A stretch of 64,000 nucleotides of DNA. Source: Mortierella sp. BCC40632. Taxonomy: Eukaryota; Mortierellomycota; Mortierellomycetes; Mortierellales; Mortierellaceae. The stretch lies in assembly GCA_011634665.1 (NCBI GenBank), contig WAEK01000029.1, positions 187,001 through 251,000 on the forward strand. Direction: 5' to 3'. Position numbers and translations under genes: made by a program. The notes beneath the pieces are model-generated. The model was not told the DNA's origin. It did not search any database and saw only the letters and a program-made list of their open reading frames with translations. Shown one piece after another: positions 34,067-45,831 of this stretch (its first letter is position 1; each line of letters begins with the position of its first letter).

Positions 34067-37000
34067 TTATGACTCCATTTCCGAATCGTGCTCCAGTTCG
34101 TCAATTTTTTCATCCTCGTCTCCTTGAACAAATACTTGATCTTGAGATCCACCAGGCTCGTCTTCCATCTCGTGAGAATGATCCGACTCTTTATCCGAAG
34201 AAAGCGATACACTTGATCGGCTCGAATGATCGGGTTCTTGACTATGGCGTCCCTGATCTTGACCTCGATAATACGCATCCGCATCCACCTCTTCTTCCAC
34301 CACCATCACTGGGGTCGACGATCTTTGGTCCGAACGATCATCATCTGCGATGCTGCTCTCGTTCTCTTCATCCTCATGAGCCTTCATCGCTCTTCGTTCT
34401 TCTTCTTCCTTTTCTGCAGCAGCGGCTTTCAGATCCTCGACTACTCCTTCGAGGCTGCGCTTCCGACCCTGACGTGCTTGGATCATCCATGCTTTTGATA
34501 CTGTCTCTTGTTGACTTCTCGACTTTGTCTGTGCATACTTGACATACTGTTGGCAGGGATAGTCAGTAAAGCGAGTATAAGGTAAGAAATATTAGCAAAA
34601 CGTGCTTGGGAAACCAGATGCCTGCAATCCCCTTCCATGGGCAAATCGATCCATGACTCCTCTTTACCTTAGACTCTACGAGGCGAATATTGCGGAACAT
34701 GAACAGACGAGTGTAACGAATAGCAGCCATTTTTTCTTCCTTGTACTTGTCCGATTGACGTTGTCGAATGTTACGCAGACTTGGCATCTGTCCAAAGCGC
34801 ACTGATGCCATGTTTGGGTCATCCAACTGAGCAGACAAAAAAAAAGGTAGCATTTGATTGGGTTAGCATTTTCTTCTTCCTCCCCCTGTGCGCATGTGTA
34901 TATGCATAAAACTATATGAGTATGTGTGTGTGTGTATGTGCTTTGTCGCCTCAAGGTACCTTTCTCCGGCCAGCTTTGCGCTTCCGTCCGTCCTCTTTTT
35001 TGATGACTCGTGGACCACCATTGGCCTGCTGCTGGAGGGCAAGCTCCTTGCTCTTGCTAATCCGCTCACCAATATATCCTCGGCAGTTTGGCGCGCCGCA
35101 TCGGCAAATCTGTTTTTGTGCTCCACTAAAAGAGTTGAAATTGTAGTCGTAAAAGATCTCGGCTCCTGAAGGAATGTCCTGTGACGCAAAAATTCCAATG
35201 CTCATCTCTCCATTCAAAAACCACTTTTCAATATGACTGTTGGGCGAGCAACTATCAAGCGATGACAAAAAAGTTTGGGAGAGAAATTGAGTCAGTTCGT
35301 GTGTATGTGTCGGTTTCAACAGTAGGTCAAACGAACAATAGACTCTACACTCAAGGACTACTGTTTTTTTTTTTACCTATGGTTTACAAAGCGTGCGTTC
35401 GTTCCCTTCAGGCATGCGTCAACGACCTCGCCCTTCTCATATTCGAGAAAGTAAAAGTTTTTGTTTTCCTTGTAGATGGTCTCCATGCGTTGGTGGCAAA
35501 GCGCCTGAGAAATCACCTCACCACGGTACTCGATCACCATATTTCCCTTTTTGATCGGAGCCAAAGTCTTTAGACCAAAGCCACGCTCAGGAGTCTAGAA
35601 TTCAATAAATATGGCCATCCGTTAAGATTCAACACAGGTAACAATAACAGCAAACAAAAATGCCTTTTTTTTTTTTTTGAGTCTTACATAGATCACTCGA
35701 AGATTGCTTTCGTCATGCTTTCGCTGGAAGCGTTGGTTCGAGCACTGATCACCACAAGGACAGTGAGCAGAGATACACTCGTAAAACATGACCCGATTAT
35801 AACAATCTTCTCCGCAGCCGATTCTGCCCGATCCTGGTGGTGGAGGCTTGCAATGGCACACCATTGGGCTAGTCTCTATTCTGCGCTTTCTTTCCACAAA
35901 AATATCTAGAATAAATGAATTGAGATTGGTCAATATCTACAAGCGGTGCTGCACTCCATAGCATGTCCTTTCAATTCAATAGGAGCTAAAGGGGGAGGGG
36001 GGAGAGAAATTCCACGTACTGCTTCTGATCTTGACAAATGGCTCCGGCTGCTTGGTTTGAGTCAACATACCGGCCTGCCATGCTTGCATAATATCAAACG
36101 GCAGGCGGAAATCCCTTTGTTTCGACATCAACACCGATCCATAGTTAATGGGCAATTGGAAAAATCCATTGCTGCCTCCTTGGTTCTGACTTCGCGTCGC
36201 ATGACGCAATACCAACGACAGCTTTGTAGAACTCGAGGAGGAGGTGGAGGAGGATGCAGAGGATGTGTCGGGGTTGACCTTTAGATCTGCTGAATACAGG
36301 CCAGACTTTAAGTACGACTTTTTGACAAGCCTTACTTTGGGCTTTAGACGATGTTCTGATCCTGATTCTGAATCTTCGGTCTTGAGAAAAAGAAGAAGAA
36401 AAAGACATTAATTCATTCATTCAATCGCCCTAGCTAACTGAGGCTTTTAAAGTCAGTATCATCGAGGACGTTGTTCTTTCTCTTTTTTCTTTTTTCTTTT
36501 TTTTAAAAAAAAAAATACCTCCTCCATAGATGCATGACCTCTCTTCCGAGACACAGTCAATGATTCCGAGCCATCTTTTTTGAATTTGCGTTTCATCAAG
36601 AGCTTGTTTCCTGAATGCAAAAGCTTGCTTGCCTTGGCTTGTCGCTGGAGATGTCGCTTAAAGAGACTGGCCCCAATCCCTGTAGATCGACCTGCCTCTC
36701 GCTTCACCATGGCTGACTTGAGCTCAAACTTTCTTGGCTTTTCCATCATCGCCGATGAAGACTTGTTCAGACTAAACTTTGGCGTAGAATCTGTCATGAG
36801 TATGGACTCGCGATCATCCTTCTTCATCCGCGCAAGTCGCTTTCGGAGAGTCTCTTCAACATTATAGATGCGTCGACCATTAACCCTAGGCACAGTGTAT
36901 CCACGTGGATGGATGTAAATGCTGGGATCATACTTTTGAAAGATGCTCGGAGCCGCTATACGCTTTGCACTGTGCTCAATGATGTTTTCTCGGTTGATAT

Positions 37001-37890
37001 CGCTGGGACTGGGGGATCGTCGTCGCTTCTGACTTGTCTTGAGACCAGGATTTCCTACCACTTCCTTGATAGGCTTGGGATCCGGCGGAACAGCAAGACC
37101 TGCAGCAACTGCGGCTGCCAACGCTGCCGCGGCTGCCTCAGCCACTTCAGCCTTGGCTGCAATCCTAGCTTCACGAACAATAACCGACGGTCTTTCGACT
37201 GTGCCACTGCGGTCACATGGGATTTTAGCCTTTGCACAACGATGACAGACAGTATTAAAGTCACAACGACGATGCTGTTGTCGACAATAGGCACAAGAAG
37301 TAGGTCCAAGAAAGTATCCTGGAGGTCTTCCAGGACGGCGCTTTTCCGGAGGTTTCTCTGCCACTGGCTCCTTGACAATTGTTGGAGCATACGAGGCACG
37401 AGCCTTGTTGGCAACCACAGAGCTGTTCAGTCCAGGCGCATGAATTGAGTTGATAGGGAACATGTATTCTGAACCTACAATGACTGCCTTCTCAGTCACT
37501 TTCACCTCGAGAACACCCTTGCGGGACATGGCGGTCGTAGTTGCAACGACAGGAGCAGACATTTTAGAGCCTGGACCGCTAACCCTTCTGGATGAGGATG
37601 GAGTCGATGCCAGGTCGTGAGAATCGGCCAGAGTGGTACCCTCCTGATATTCCGAAGCATAATATTGATCCTCAGCTCTAGAGGAGGATGGATCGGTAAC
37701 AACAGCAGCCTTCCGGGCACTTGAGCGAGTGGCAAGTGTATTGGCGATGCGCCTGCTCTTATTAGAGATCGTTGCAGATGAATCCTGCTGATCCCGTGTG
37801 TCCGAGAGACCCTGACCCCTACCAGAAGCCCCGGCTTCTCCAGACGCTATCCGCTGGCTACTTGTTGACAACGCGTCTTTTGTTTGGACT

Positions 37891-37965
<75 letters not shown>

Positions 37966-39369
37966 TAGCACCGATCAAGGTACAAGTGGGCGTTTTGTGG
38001 TTAACCGATCAGATCTGTAAACTCAAAATAAGTAATAAAAAGGGGAGAGAGCAGGAGCAGGAGCAGGAGGGAATAGCAGGAGGAGGAGGAGGAGGAGGAA
38101 AAGGAAGGAAAGAGAATCAAGAAGAGACAAAGAGAAGGGGAAGAAAAGAAGGGAGAAAGGAATCAGGCTTTTAGGATCCAAGTCTCTTTCTTGTCTTTTT
38201 TTTTCCCCCCTTACCTAAGTGATCCTGTAGTCTGGTTCGAGTCGATCGTGCAGGGAGTGTTCTTCGTGGAAGCTCGTTCTTTTTCGATTGGGACTTGGTC
38301 TGATCTGCCTTGGAATGATGATTAGCCTCGGATGCTGGACCCACCGAGGCTGAACCTGAGCTCGGGGATAGGTCGATAGATCCGTTCACGTCTAGGGTAG
38401 AGTCAGTTGGTGTTGATACTGCTGACGATGTTGCTGTCGTTGTAGCTGCTGCCGCTGTTGCTTCTGCTGCTGCTGCTGCTGTTTCTGCTGCTGCTGTCAT
38501 TGTCGTTGTTGTTGTTGTTGCTGCTGCTGCCGCTGTTGAGGCTGTTGAGGCTGCTGCTGTTGTTGTTTTTGTTGTTTTCGTTGTTGTTGCTGCTGTCTCT
38601 GTCTTTGTTGCTGTCGATGTAGCTACAACTGTAGCTGTTGTAGCTATTGTTGTCGTTACTGTAGTTGTTTCGACCACTTTGTCCTGACTTGACACCAACG
38701 ACGCATCAACAGTAGTGTTGTCATCCTGATGAAATGTGTTTGTTTCCAAGATCTGCTTTGCCACAGTTAATGCCTCGTCACCGTCCACCTGTTTAAGCAA
38801 TCTCGTCATCGCAAGCATCTCTTCCTCCTCACGTTGCAAATCAGCCTCGGCCTTGTTTGACATGGACTTCGCATTCGGGTCCAACGTTAGTTTTCTATGG
38901 TTGAGCAACAGAAAGATGGCGGTCAAAAAGATGGACAGAGCACACGACCAAGGTTCGGGGGTGAGTCCCCCTAGAGAAAACAAGAGGACCCCTCCTCCAC
39001 CTTTCCCTTCCCAAATCATTTGCCATTCACAGAAACACTAGAGATGCAGCCCAAAGAGGTTGACAAAAAGGAGCCATGGACTGCTGATGAGGTGGAGTCA
39101 ATCAGGTCATGGGTCTGGATGCCACCCGATGCAGTGATTCAGTGCGGAATAAATTCAAGGTGTCGACATCGCCTGTTGGATTCAAGTCGAATCGGGGCCT
39201 TGATTCATGCCCCGGGCTTGCGATGGTGGCGGTGGCGGAGCACGGCAAGCGACGGGGACAGGCGAGGGTGAAGGGGAAGGGGGCGGATCAGCCGCAGAGA
39301 AGGATGGTGGATGGCGGGACGGGGACAGGATTAGAAAAACACTTACCTCTTCTTGGACTTGGCAGCCAT
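34067..39369 (-). CDS. ASH1/SET2-type histone H3 lysine methyltransferase with AT-hook and Zn2Cys6-like cluster
   Basis: Nine exons join in phase to about 1266 residues: 39347-39369, 38215-38894, 36519-37888, 36020-36380, 35688-35905, 35377-35594, 34960-35251, 34668-34826 and 34067-34546. After [14 protein letters not shown] comes a Thr/Ala-rich disordered stretch. An AT-hook KRRPGRPPG lies near residue 420. A cysteine cluster C-x2-C-x6-C-x5-C-x2-C-x6-C sits at about 433-459 ([11 protein letters not shown]...[11 protein letters not shown]). An AWS domain ([29 protein letters not shown]) begins near 825. A SET domain follows, with YRGEVI, NARFVNHSCSPNS and EIFYDYNF, and a post-[13 protein letters not shown]. 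The C-terminus is Lys/Arg-rich and then acidic. AWS-SET-postSET marks the H3K36 methyltransferase class; the pre-AWS KSGLYS segment favours ASH1-like over SET2. The zinc cluster exactly fits the fungal binuclear-cluster spacing, which is unusual in this family. Confidence 0.88.
37891..37959 (+). repeat. (GA)n tract forming an extreme polypyrimidine tract on the minus strand
   Basis: About 68 nt of GA dinucleotides directly abut the 3' splice site at 37888/37889 of the SET gene. In the transcript this is (CU)n followed by UUCAG. The same repeat would be prone to length polymorphism. Confidence 0.9.
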
Positions 39370-39860
39370 GGTGCTGGTGGATCGCTCCGGGGCGGGCTGT
39401 GCCGGGCGGGGATGCGAATGACGCGATTCTGGACAGAGTAAAAGGGCCAATGGGAGGTGGCCGGAGCAGGCTGGGCAACAGGGATGGATAATGGGAGAGG
39501 AGAAAAGGCGCGCGCGGGAGGAGAATGTGGACGGACGAAATAGACGAGCACAGGGGATGGGATGGGAGTAAGAGAAGAGAGAGTCGATGCGACTGGCGAT
39601 GACCGGGCAAGGCTGATGAACAAGGCACGACGGAGTAGAAGAGCAGGGACTGGGCAGGGCTGGCCTGGCCTGGACGAGGACTGGGCCTACAGGACTGTTG
39701 CTGTTGTTGGCTGCTGCTGCTGCTGTTGCTGTTACTGCTGGTCGCTACTTGTTGATGTTTCCGCTGCCAGTGAGGAAAGAGTCAAGGGATAGATAGGACG
39801 TAGAAGAAAAAGAAAGGGAAAAGAAAAAAAGAAAGAAAGAAAGAAGAAAGAAAGAAGAAG

Positions 39861-39891
<31 letters not shown>

Positions 39892-41770
39892 AGAGAGAGA
39901 CGAGTGTGGGTGGGTGGATGGGACGGGGTGAGGTGTGGAGGGGCGAAAGGAGAAGAAAGAAAGGAAAGGAAGAGGAAAGAGTCGCCTGGACAGAAACGAG
40001 GCGGATATTGGACAGAGAGAGGTGCAGGGTGAGGGGGATGTGACGGAAGCAGGGTGAATGGCCGACAGGCAAGAAGGGAACTCTGCCGTGCGTCCACGGC
40101 CAGGATGGACCCGCGCCATCCGAGCAACTATCACGGATGCAGGCCCGACCAGTTGCGCATGCGGCTTCGACACTATCCTCCTTCGGTAAACGTCAAATGA
40201 CCACCATGGCCAAGAGTGGAGAGTGAGCGAGAGAGAGACAGAGAAAGAGAGAGAGGGGAATTGGACGTTGATGAAGAGAGGAGGGGTGGGAGGGAGTGAG
40301 GCGGAGGGGACGAAGCGTGGTTACTTAACTTGGGCGGACCGCGAAAGACAAGAGCCAGAAGACGACGCGGGGCCACAAACACAACAAGAGCCGCTTGCCC
40401 ACTCCCCCCCCCAGGAAGGTCGTTTACTCGTCTCACCCGCAGATCCACCTTGACAAAGAAAGAAAAACACAAAAAAAAAGCCTTTTGGCTAAAGGCAGAG
40501 CTATAGTTGGCGCCAGAGTCGCTCTGTTGACACTTCAGACGGTACCCAGCACTTGTACGAGACAAATGGTCATCTCTCCGGCGCGCGGCGCAAAAGAACC
40601 AGGCTCTGGCGGGGCCCAGAATCCCGGGTAAGGCCTCATGCTTTACACTTTCCCCGCGCCCCTTCCTCTGTTTGCCTCGCAACCGAAGTAGGACTTTCGT
40701 GGGAAACGAAGCGGAGAAAAGGTTTGAAAATCATGAAAGGTCTGCGGAGCAAAGCAGGGAATCATGGATGCTCCTTCTTTATCTTCCTGCCATGGCGCGC
40801 GTCCGTAGAGCTGACATGAAGGATCTAGATGACGGTGTTTGGAGGTGAGGATTGACCAGCGGCGGTATGATGCGGGTTTTATTTATCTCTGCTCCCTGGA
40901 ATGGGGCAGCTGAGGGAATCACGCAATGCAGGCGACGCTGGCTACGCGACACCACAGAGCCGTGGCCTCAGTGGTCTGGAACGATGCCAAAAGAAGGGCC
41001 TGCGGGAAGGGATCGCATCGCAGAAAAGAGGGGGGGGATAGTGGTGAGTAAGTGGGGGAGAGGGGGATAAAGATCGCAGCATGGATATGTCCATGCCCAC
41101 GCACAACCCACAGGTGCAACAACAACAAAGGAACACCGCAATCGAGAGGCTCGTCTCCTTCCCCTTCCTCTTTCCACTTGCCTCTTTTCCTCCCCCCTCC
41201 CCATATGCCCAAATGCCACAGAGGCACAGATATGCTTTTTAACTTTGGACCCCATGCAGGCTGCTGCAACCCTCTTGCCCGCCGTCTTGGTTGGGCGCGC
41301 TGTTTTCGTAGCCGTCTACTTGAGAGTTTAGTCCGCAGAAGGGCCGGATCCAGGTCAAGCTAGCTCTCATGAGTTGGACTAGTACCTCGGTACTAGAGAA
41401 GCTCCTGGATCACCCTTCACCTGTATCTGTAAAGATGCATGTATTGCTATAAACACTCAAAATGCTAATCATACAGCACCTCAAGAAGGGGGGGAGGGTA
41501 TGAACTATACAAAGTCATCCGTTCGGGTGACCGAAATATTCCTCCGCGGATATTCCCTGCCCACTGGTTGCGATTAAGCGACTCATAGTTCTTGGTTCTT
41601 GGTTCTTTGGCGACAACAAAGCGCAGGTTTGTGGGGCTCAATGACGCTAACCCTCTCTATCTATCAGACGACCCTTCAGGCTCCGACTAGTGTACTGACG
41701 TTGTACATAATGGTAACCAGAGCATTCTCAACAACAACCCCCGTCGTCATGATCCGCAGAAGACTCTGGG
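39370..41770. other. 2.4-kb intergenic region upstream of the SET gene
   Basis: This holds the SET gene promoter and the kinase 3' region. It contains a CTG-rich stretch (about 39699-39740), a purine block with an A30 or so run (39855-39888), a short GA tract (about 40213-40258) and mixed GC-rich DNA. Overlapping Pro/Ser-rich frames occur on both strands but none has conserved motifs or splice support. Confidence 0.5.
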
Positions 41771-44032
41771 TTAGGCCCTGCACCAGTCGCAATCTCGGAC
41801 CCGCCCGATCCGCCATCTTTCTTCTGGCTTGGTACGAAGCATATTCCGTAACAGCTCCTGTGCCTCTGCACTGCAACCCTCGGGGGTCTCATATTGACCA
41901 TTCAGAATTTTGTACTGCATTCTCGGCTCGAACACATCCTGGAACGGCAACCGGCCCGTCAGCAATGCGTACAGCACAATCCCGAGCGACCACACGTCTG
42001 TCGAAGGGCACCTCAGGGCTTTGTGACAGGAACGCAGCTGTTCAGGCGAACAGTATGCAAGTGAACCTCCGACCATATCTTCGTCATCCTCCTCACACTT
42101 GATGTCCTCCTTTTCTTGACAGGCTTCCCGCTCGGCTCCTTCCTGATATTCAGCCAGTCCAAAATCACACAGTTTCCACAGTCCACTCCCGTGGAGCAAG
42201 ACGTTTTCTAGTTTGATATCTCGGTGAACGATCCTCTTTTCCTCATGGAGATATCTCAGTGCATCTGCCACCTGATTAAAGATTACCCTTGCCTGATCTT
42301 CACTCAGTCCTCGGCTTGAAGACTCTGTAGAAAAGTCGCCCAAGGTTGAATCCGTCGTCGGAGGTAAGGCGACGGTTCCGTGTTTGGTGAGATAGTCCAA
42401 CAAATGTCCCCCCGAGCAAAGTTCATTAAAGATGAATGTATGCTGTCGCAGCCTTTCCACAGTGATCAAGGGTACCACGTTTTGATGAGAAGTCGTCTCC
42501 CAGATTGCAATCTCCTTGTCGAGCATTCGTTGGATCCGGTCATTGTCATCTGCTCCTGTCTGGGTCTTGACGATCTTGACAGCCACCACCATCTCGTCCA
42601 CCTCATCTTCATCGGCCCCTCCACCCCCTTCTCTGACTTTTTTCTCCACTCTCCTTGACTGTTCGTGGGATGATGTCCAAGCTCTCGATCCTCGACCAGT
42701 AGGCACACGGTCATCCGCCTCTGCTAAAAATGCTTCACGAACAACAGAAAACCCTCCATGGCCAATGACTTTTCCTAGAACATACTCTCCTACCTGACTT
42801 CCTTCCTCATCCGGTCCTGCCACTGGTGTCATTACATCGACCAGATTGGCTAGGAATGCCACTGCGGGCGAGTATGGTAATGAGCTGTATGAACTTGATG
42901 TTACCTTGGCCGAAGATGGTAGACTCTGAGGATGAACATACTGATCCGGCTGCGCCGATGGCGACTCTTCTCCTTCTCGGCCCATGCTGCCCGAAGACGA
43001 AAGTGAGCCAGGCCAGGCGCACGTACTTCCTGATGAGGACATGGATCTTGATCTTGTCGTCCTTGGTTTACTGATAGGGATACTGCGTGGCATTGTTGTC
43101 TTTGTGGCTCCCGTGGTGGGCTGGGTTGCATCCCCTTCTTCTTCTACACACGGAAGTGGTTGCTGATATGAGGTGTTGGCACACTCCTGGGTACGGCCAA
43201 GAGAAGAACCTCCTCGTGGCAAAGACGATAATCCTGAGGTAGAGATGGAGAGTTGTCGGGGTCGCTCTCTTGTTCCAGCCAGTGAACCAGATTCTGAATG
43301 CTGCGGGTGCTGCCGCTGCTGTTGGATAGCAGAGGAGAGACTGGAGAACGACTTTGACAAGAGTGATGGCGAAGGTGACGGCGAATGTGAGAGTGACGGG
43401 GAGACTGTTGAACTAACATCGACAAGCTCAGACGATGAGGGCTCTTTCCTAGGAGTTTGCGTCGGTCCTGCGCCACCAAACCCTTCAAAGGATCGAGAGC
43501 GGGCGTTGGTCGATGAAAGGGATGCTGAAGAGTGTGTTGTTGTGACTTCATCTGACTGCTGCGGATGAGGATGTGACCAGGGAGTGTCGTTCATGGTGCT
43601 GACGGTGGTGTCGAATCCATTTCCGGGGTCCGTTCCATCGCGCCAAGACCCAAATCCACCTTGCTTGGTGTGGAACGGAAAAGGTCGGGTCTCCGGATCT
43701 TGCGAGGCATCAATCACAATGGTCTCTTGTTGGCTATCAGTTGCCCTAGTGGTCTGTTGGCTATCAGCTACTTTGATGGTCGATGCTGGTGTCGTTGACT
43801 CTGTCTTGGTGGCACTTGTCGTTGGGCCCCTTACGGCCGTGGCTGTTGCAGTCGTGGTTGTCCAATGCCATGGGCGCTTGTCCGATGACGGCGATGTGGT
43901 CGGGTGTGGTATCCTACTACCGTCTTTGGCTTGGCTAAGGATGTCGTTCTCCTCAACTGTGGATGGGTTCATCTTCTGTACTTCAGCGGACTTTGCAGAC
44001 GTAGTGGTCGGGTGCAACACTGGATGCACCAT
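41771..44032 (-). CDS. Serine/threonine protein kinase with long disordered N-terminus (CAMK-like)
   Basis: This is a single uninterrupted frame of 753 residues. Residues 1-410 are Ser/Thr/Pro-rich and probably unstructured. The kinase domain spans about 417-751. It has a glycine loop GHGGFSVV (424-431), the VAVK lysine at 486, HRDIKLEN at 603-610, DFG at 623-625 and an SPEQL motif in the APE position (662-666), then STDVWSLGIVLYALLTGRLPF. Two acidic or Ser-rich inserts lie in the N-lobe and the activation segment. All catalytic residues are present, so it should be active. The pattern HTFIFNELCSGGHLLDYL is common in fungal CAMK/CAMKL kinases, but I cannot name the orthologue. It is one of two intron-free models here; the C-terminus (CRA and stop) is abrupt, and a further spliced exon cannot be excluded. 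Confidence 0.85.
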   Translation of the reverse strand: MVHPVLHPTTTSAKSAEVQKMNPSTVEENDILSQAKDGSRIPHPTTSPSSDKRPWHWTTTTATATAVRGPTTSATKTESTTPASTIKVADSQQTTRATDSQQETIVIDASQDPETRPFPFHTKQGGFGSWRDGTDPGNGFDTTVSTMNDTPWSHPHPQQSDEVTTTHSSASLSSTNARSRSFEGFGGAGPTQTPRKEPSSSELVDVSSTVSPSLSHSPSPSPSLLSKSFSSLSSAIQQQRQHPQHSESGSLAGTRERPRQLSISTSGLSSLPRGGSSLGRTQECANTSYQQPLPCVEEEGDATQPTTGATKTTMPRSIPISKPRTTRSRSMSSSGSTCAWPGSLSSSGSMGREGEESPSAQPDQYVHPQSLPSSAKVTSSSYSSLPYSPAVAFLANLVDVMTPVAGPDEEGSQVGEYVLGKVIGHGGFSVVREAFLAEADDRVPTGRGSRAWTSSHEQSRRVEKKVREGGGGADEDEVDEMVVAVKIVKTQTGADDNDRIQRMLDKEIAIWETTSHQNVVPLITVERLRQHTFIFNELCSGGHLLDYLTKHGTVALPPTTDSTLGDFSTESSSRGLSEDQARVIFNQVADALRYLHEEKRIVHRDIKLENVLLHGSGLWKLCDFGLAEYQEGAEREACQEKEDIKCEEDDEDMVGGSLAYCSPEQLRSCHKALRCPSTDVWSLGIVLYALLTGRLPFQDVFEPRMQYKILNGQYETPEGCSAEAQELLRNMLRTKPEERWRIGRVRDCDWCRA

Positions 44033-45246
44033 GTCTTTAGGCGATCTTTCTTCTCTTTCCTTTGATCCGGACGCAAATGTGGTATACTTTACTTGCCACT
44101 AACTTTCAGTGCTATTTCTTAGCAGGTTGTTTTCTTCCTCTTTGTTGGTCAACTAGAGAGGATGGCACCTTAAAGAGTCTGTCCGGTTAGCGAGAAGACG
44201 AGACGAATATGATAATATGATAATAACAAAAATGCTGATTAATGTCGCAGGCGAGTGAAAAGTTGAAAGAGAGATTGGGAGAGTGTGTGTGAAAGAGAGA
44301 AGGAGGAGGAGAGAGAAAGCAAAAAGATAAAGAGGAAAAACGAGGGGAGGAGACGATAGCTCCGAGCTGCTACTGGTTATGTGTGGCACCTGGTCATGGT
44401 TTGTTTCAGCTGTTGCCACCAACAGCAGCTACGGCTCACATGATCTTGCTAGAAGAACAAGGCGAGCGGGGGCATGTATTGCAGGATGTATGCGCAAAAG
44501 AACACAATATCGCCTCTTTTTTCTCTCTTCTCTCTCTCTCTCTGAAAACAGGGAAGCACTTGAGCCCTTATTTCTCTCTTCCTCTTCCTGCAGACGACTG
44601 GCATTGTACCACTTGGTGTCCGTCTCTCCATTGCTCTCTCTCTTTTACTCTTTTCTCCTTCTTCATGGGTGCATTATCAGTCCCTCTGTTGAACATTCGG
44701 TGCAACTATCCAATGTGACAGGACAACACGGCTGCAGAGATGGGTTCATAAAATACATTCCATGGGATAAACACTTTTGCGACCAAAGAACAACAACTAT
44801 TGTACAAGATTGTGGAGGGAGGGAGGGGGGGAGGGGGAAGGGGGGGAAGCACAGCGAGCAATAAATGCAGCTGTTACTAGAAACAATAAACTGCAACAAC
44901 TAGCAAAGGTCTACATGTAGGGGGGAAAATTGAAAGAAAAGTAAAAGAAAAAAAAAAACGAGAGAGGGGTGATGGAGCTATCCGCCCTTCCCTTCCCCCT
45001 TCTCCCAGGTTGTCTATCCGCGGGACGAACGGAGAAATACCTGAGAGCACACGGAGGATATACACAGAGATATACTTTGAGGGAAGAAAAGGTAAAGTAG
45101 CAGCCAGAGCAAACGACTTGGAGGGGTGGAAGAGCGAGAAGGGTGAGGTGAGAAAAAAAAATCCAAAGGGCTTGAGGGAGGTCAATTGGTGGATTAGAGG
45201 CACAGCTGTGCTTGGTCCAATCCATCGTGGGGTTGAGGGTTGGGGT
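44033..45246. other. 1.2-kb intergenic region, kinase promoter and DP 3' UTR
   Basis: AT-rich, with short GA/CT blocks and a G-run at about 44819-44848. Overlapping ORFs on both strands are low-complexity. No gene supported. Confidence 0.5.
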
Positions 45247-45768
45247 TTAATTGCCAATCGCGACAACAGCACCCTCACTTCCTGCACGCATCACCTCACG
45301 CTCGAATCCTCCTCTAACGGTGACGCTTTTGGTGCCTGTCATTCCCAACAGATCCTCAGACGAATGATCCTCCTCCATTCCCAATCCTGCCTCATGGTCC
45401 TCACTCTCTGGGTTTGGTCCTGGCGAGTGGGACTTGGATCGTCCATGTCGGCGGCTTGACCGATCCGAGGGCTGACGAGATCGGCGACGGCGACGCTCTT
45501 CGCTGTTCACATGGTACTTGACAATATCCATCAACTCCTTGGGCAGCATTGACTCGAGCGCCTCAAGCTTTAGGGTGTTGAAGCCCAGATCGCCAAGAAT
45601 TTCGGTATCGGAGACAATAGTGAGCTCATCATGATAAGGAATCTGGATCTCGACGGCGGTCTTTTCGTCACCCGTAGCTTCGAAGTGCCAGTTGTTGTAG
45701 ACATCGGCAGGCAGACTAGACATCGGAATCGGAACGAGTGAAGCGACATGTGGGTCAGTCTTAATCCT

Positions 45769-45831
<63 letters not shown>

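Noticed and set aside
38397..38655. CTG/TTG-rich tract as a free microsatellite
   Set aside because: It lies within the in-phase exon of the SET gene and encodes its Thr/Ala-rich segment, so it is treated as coding low complexity.
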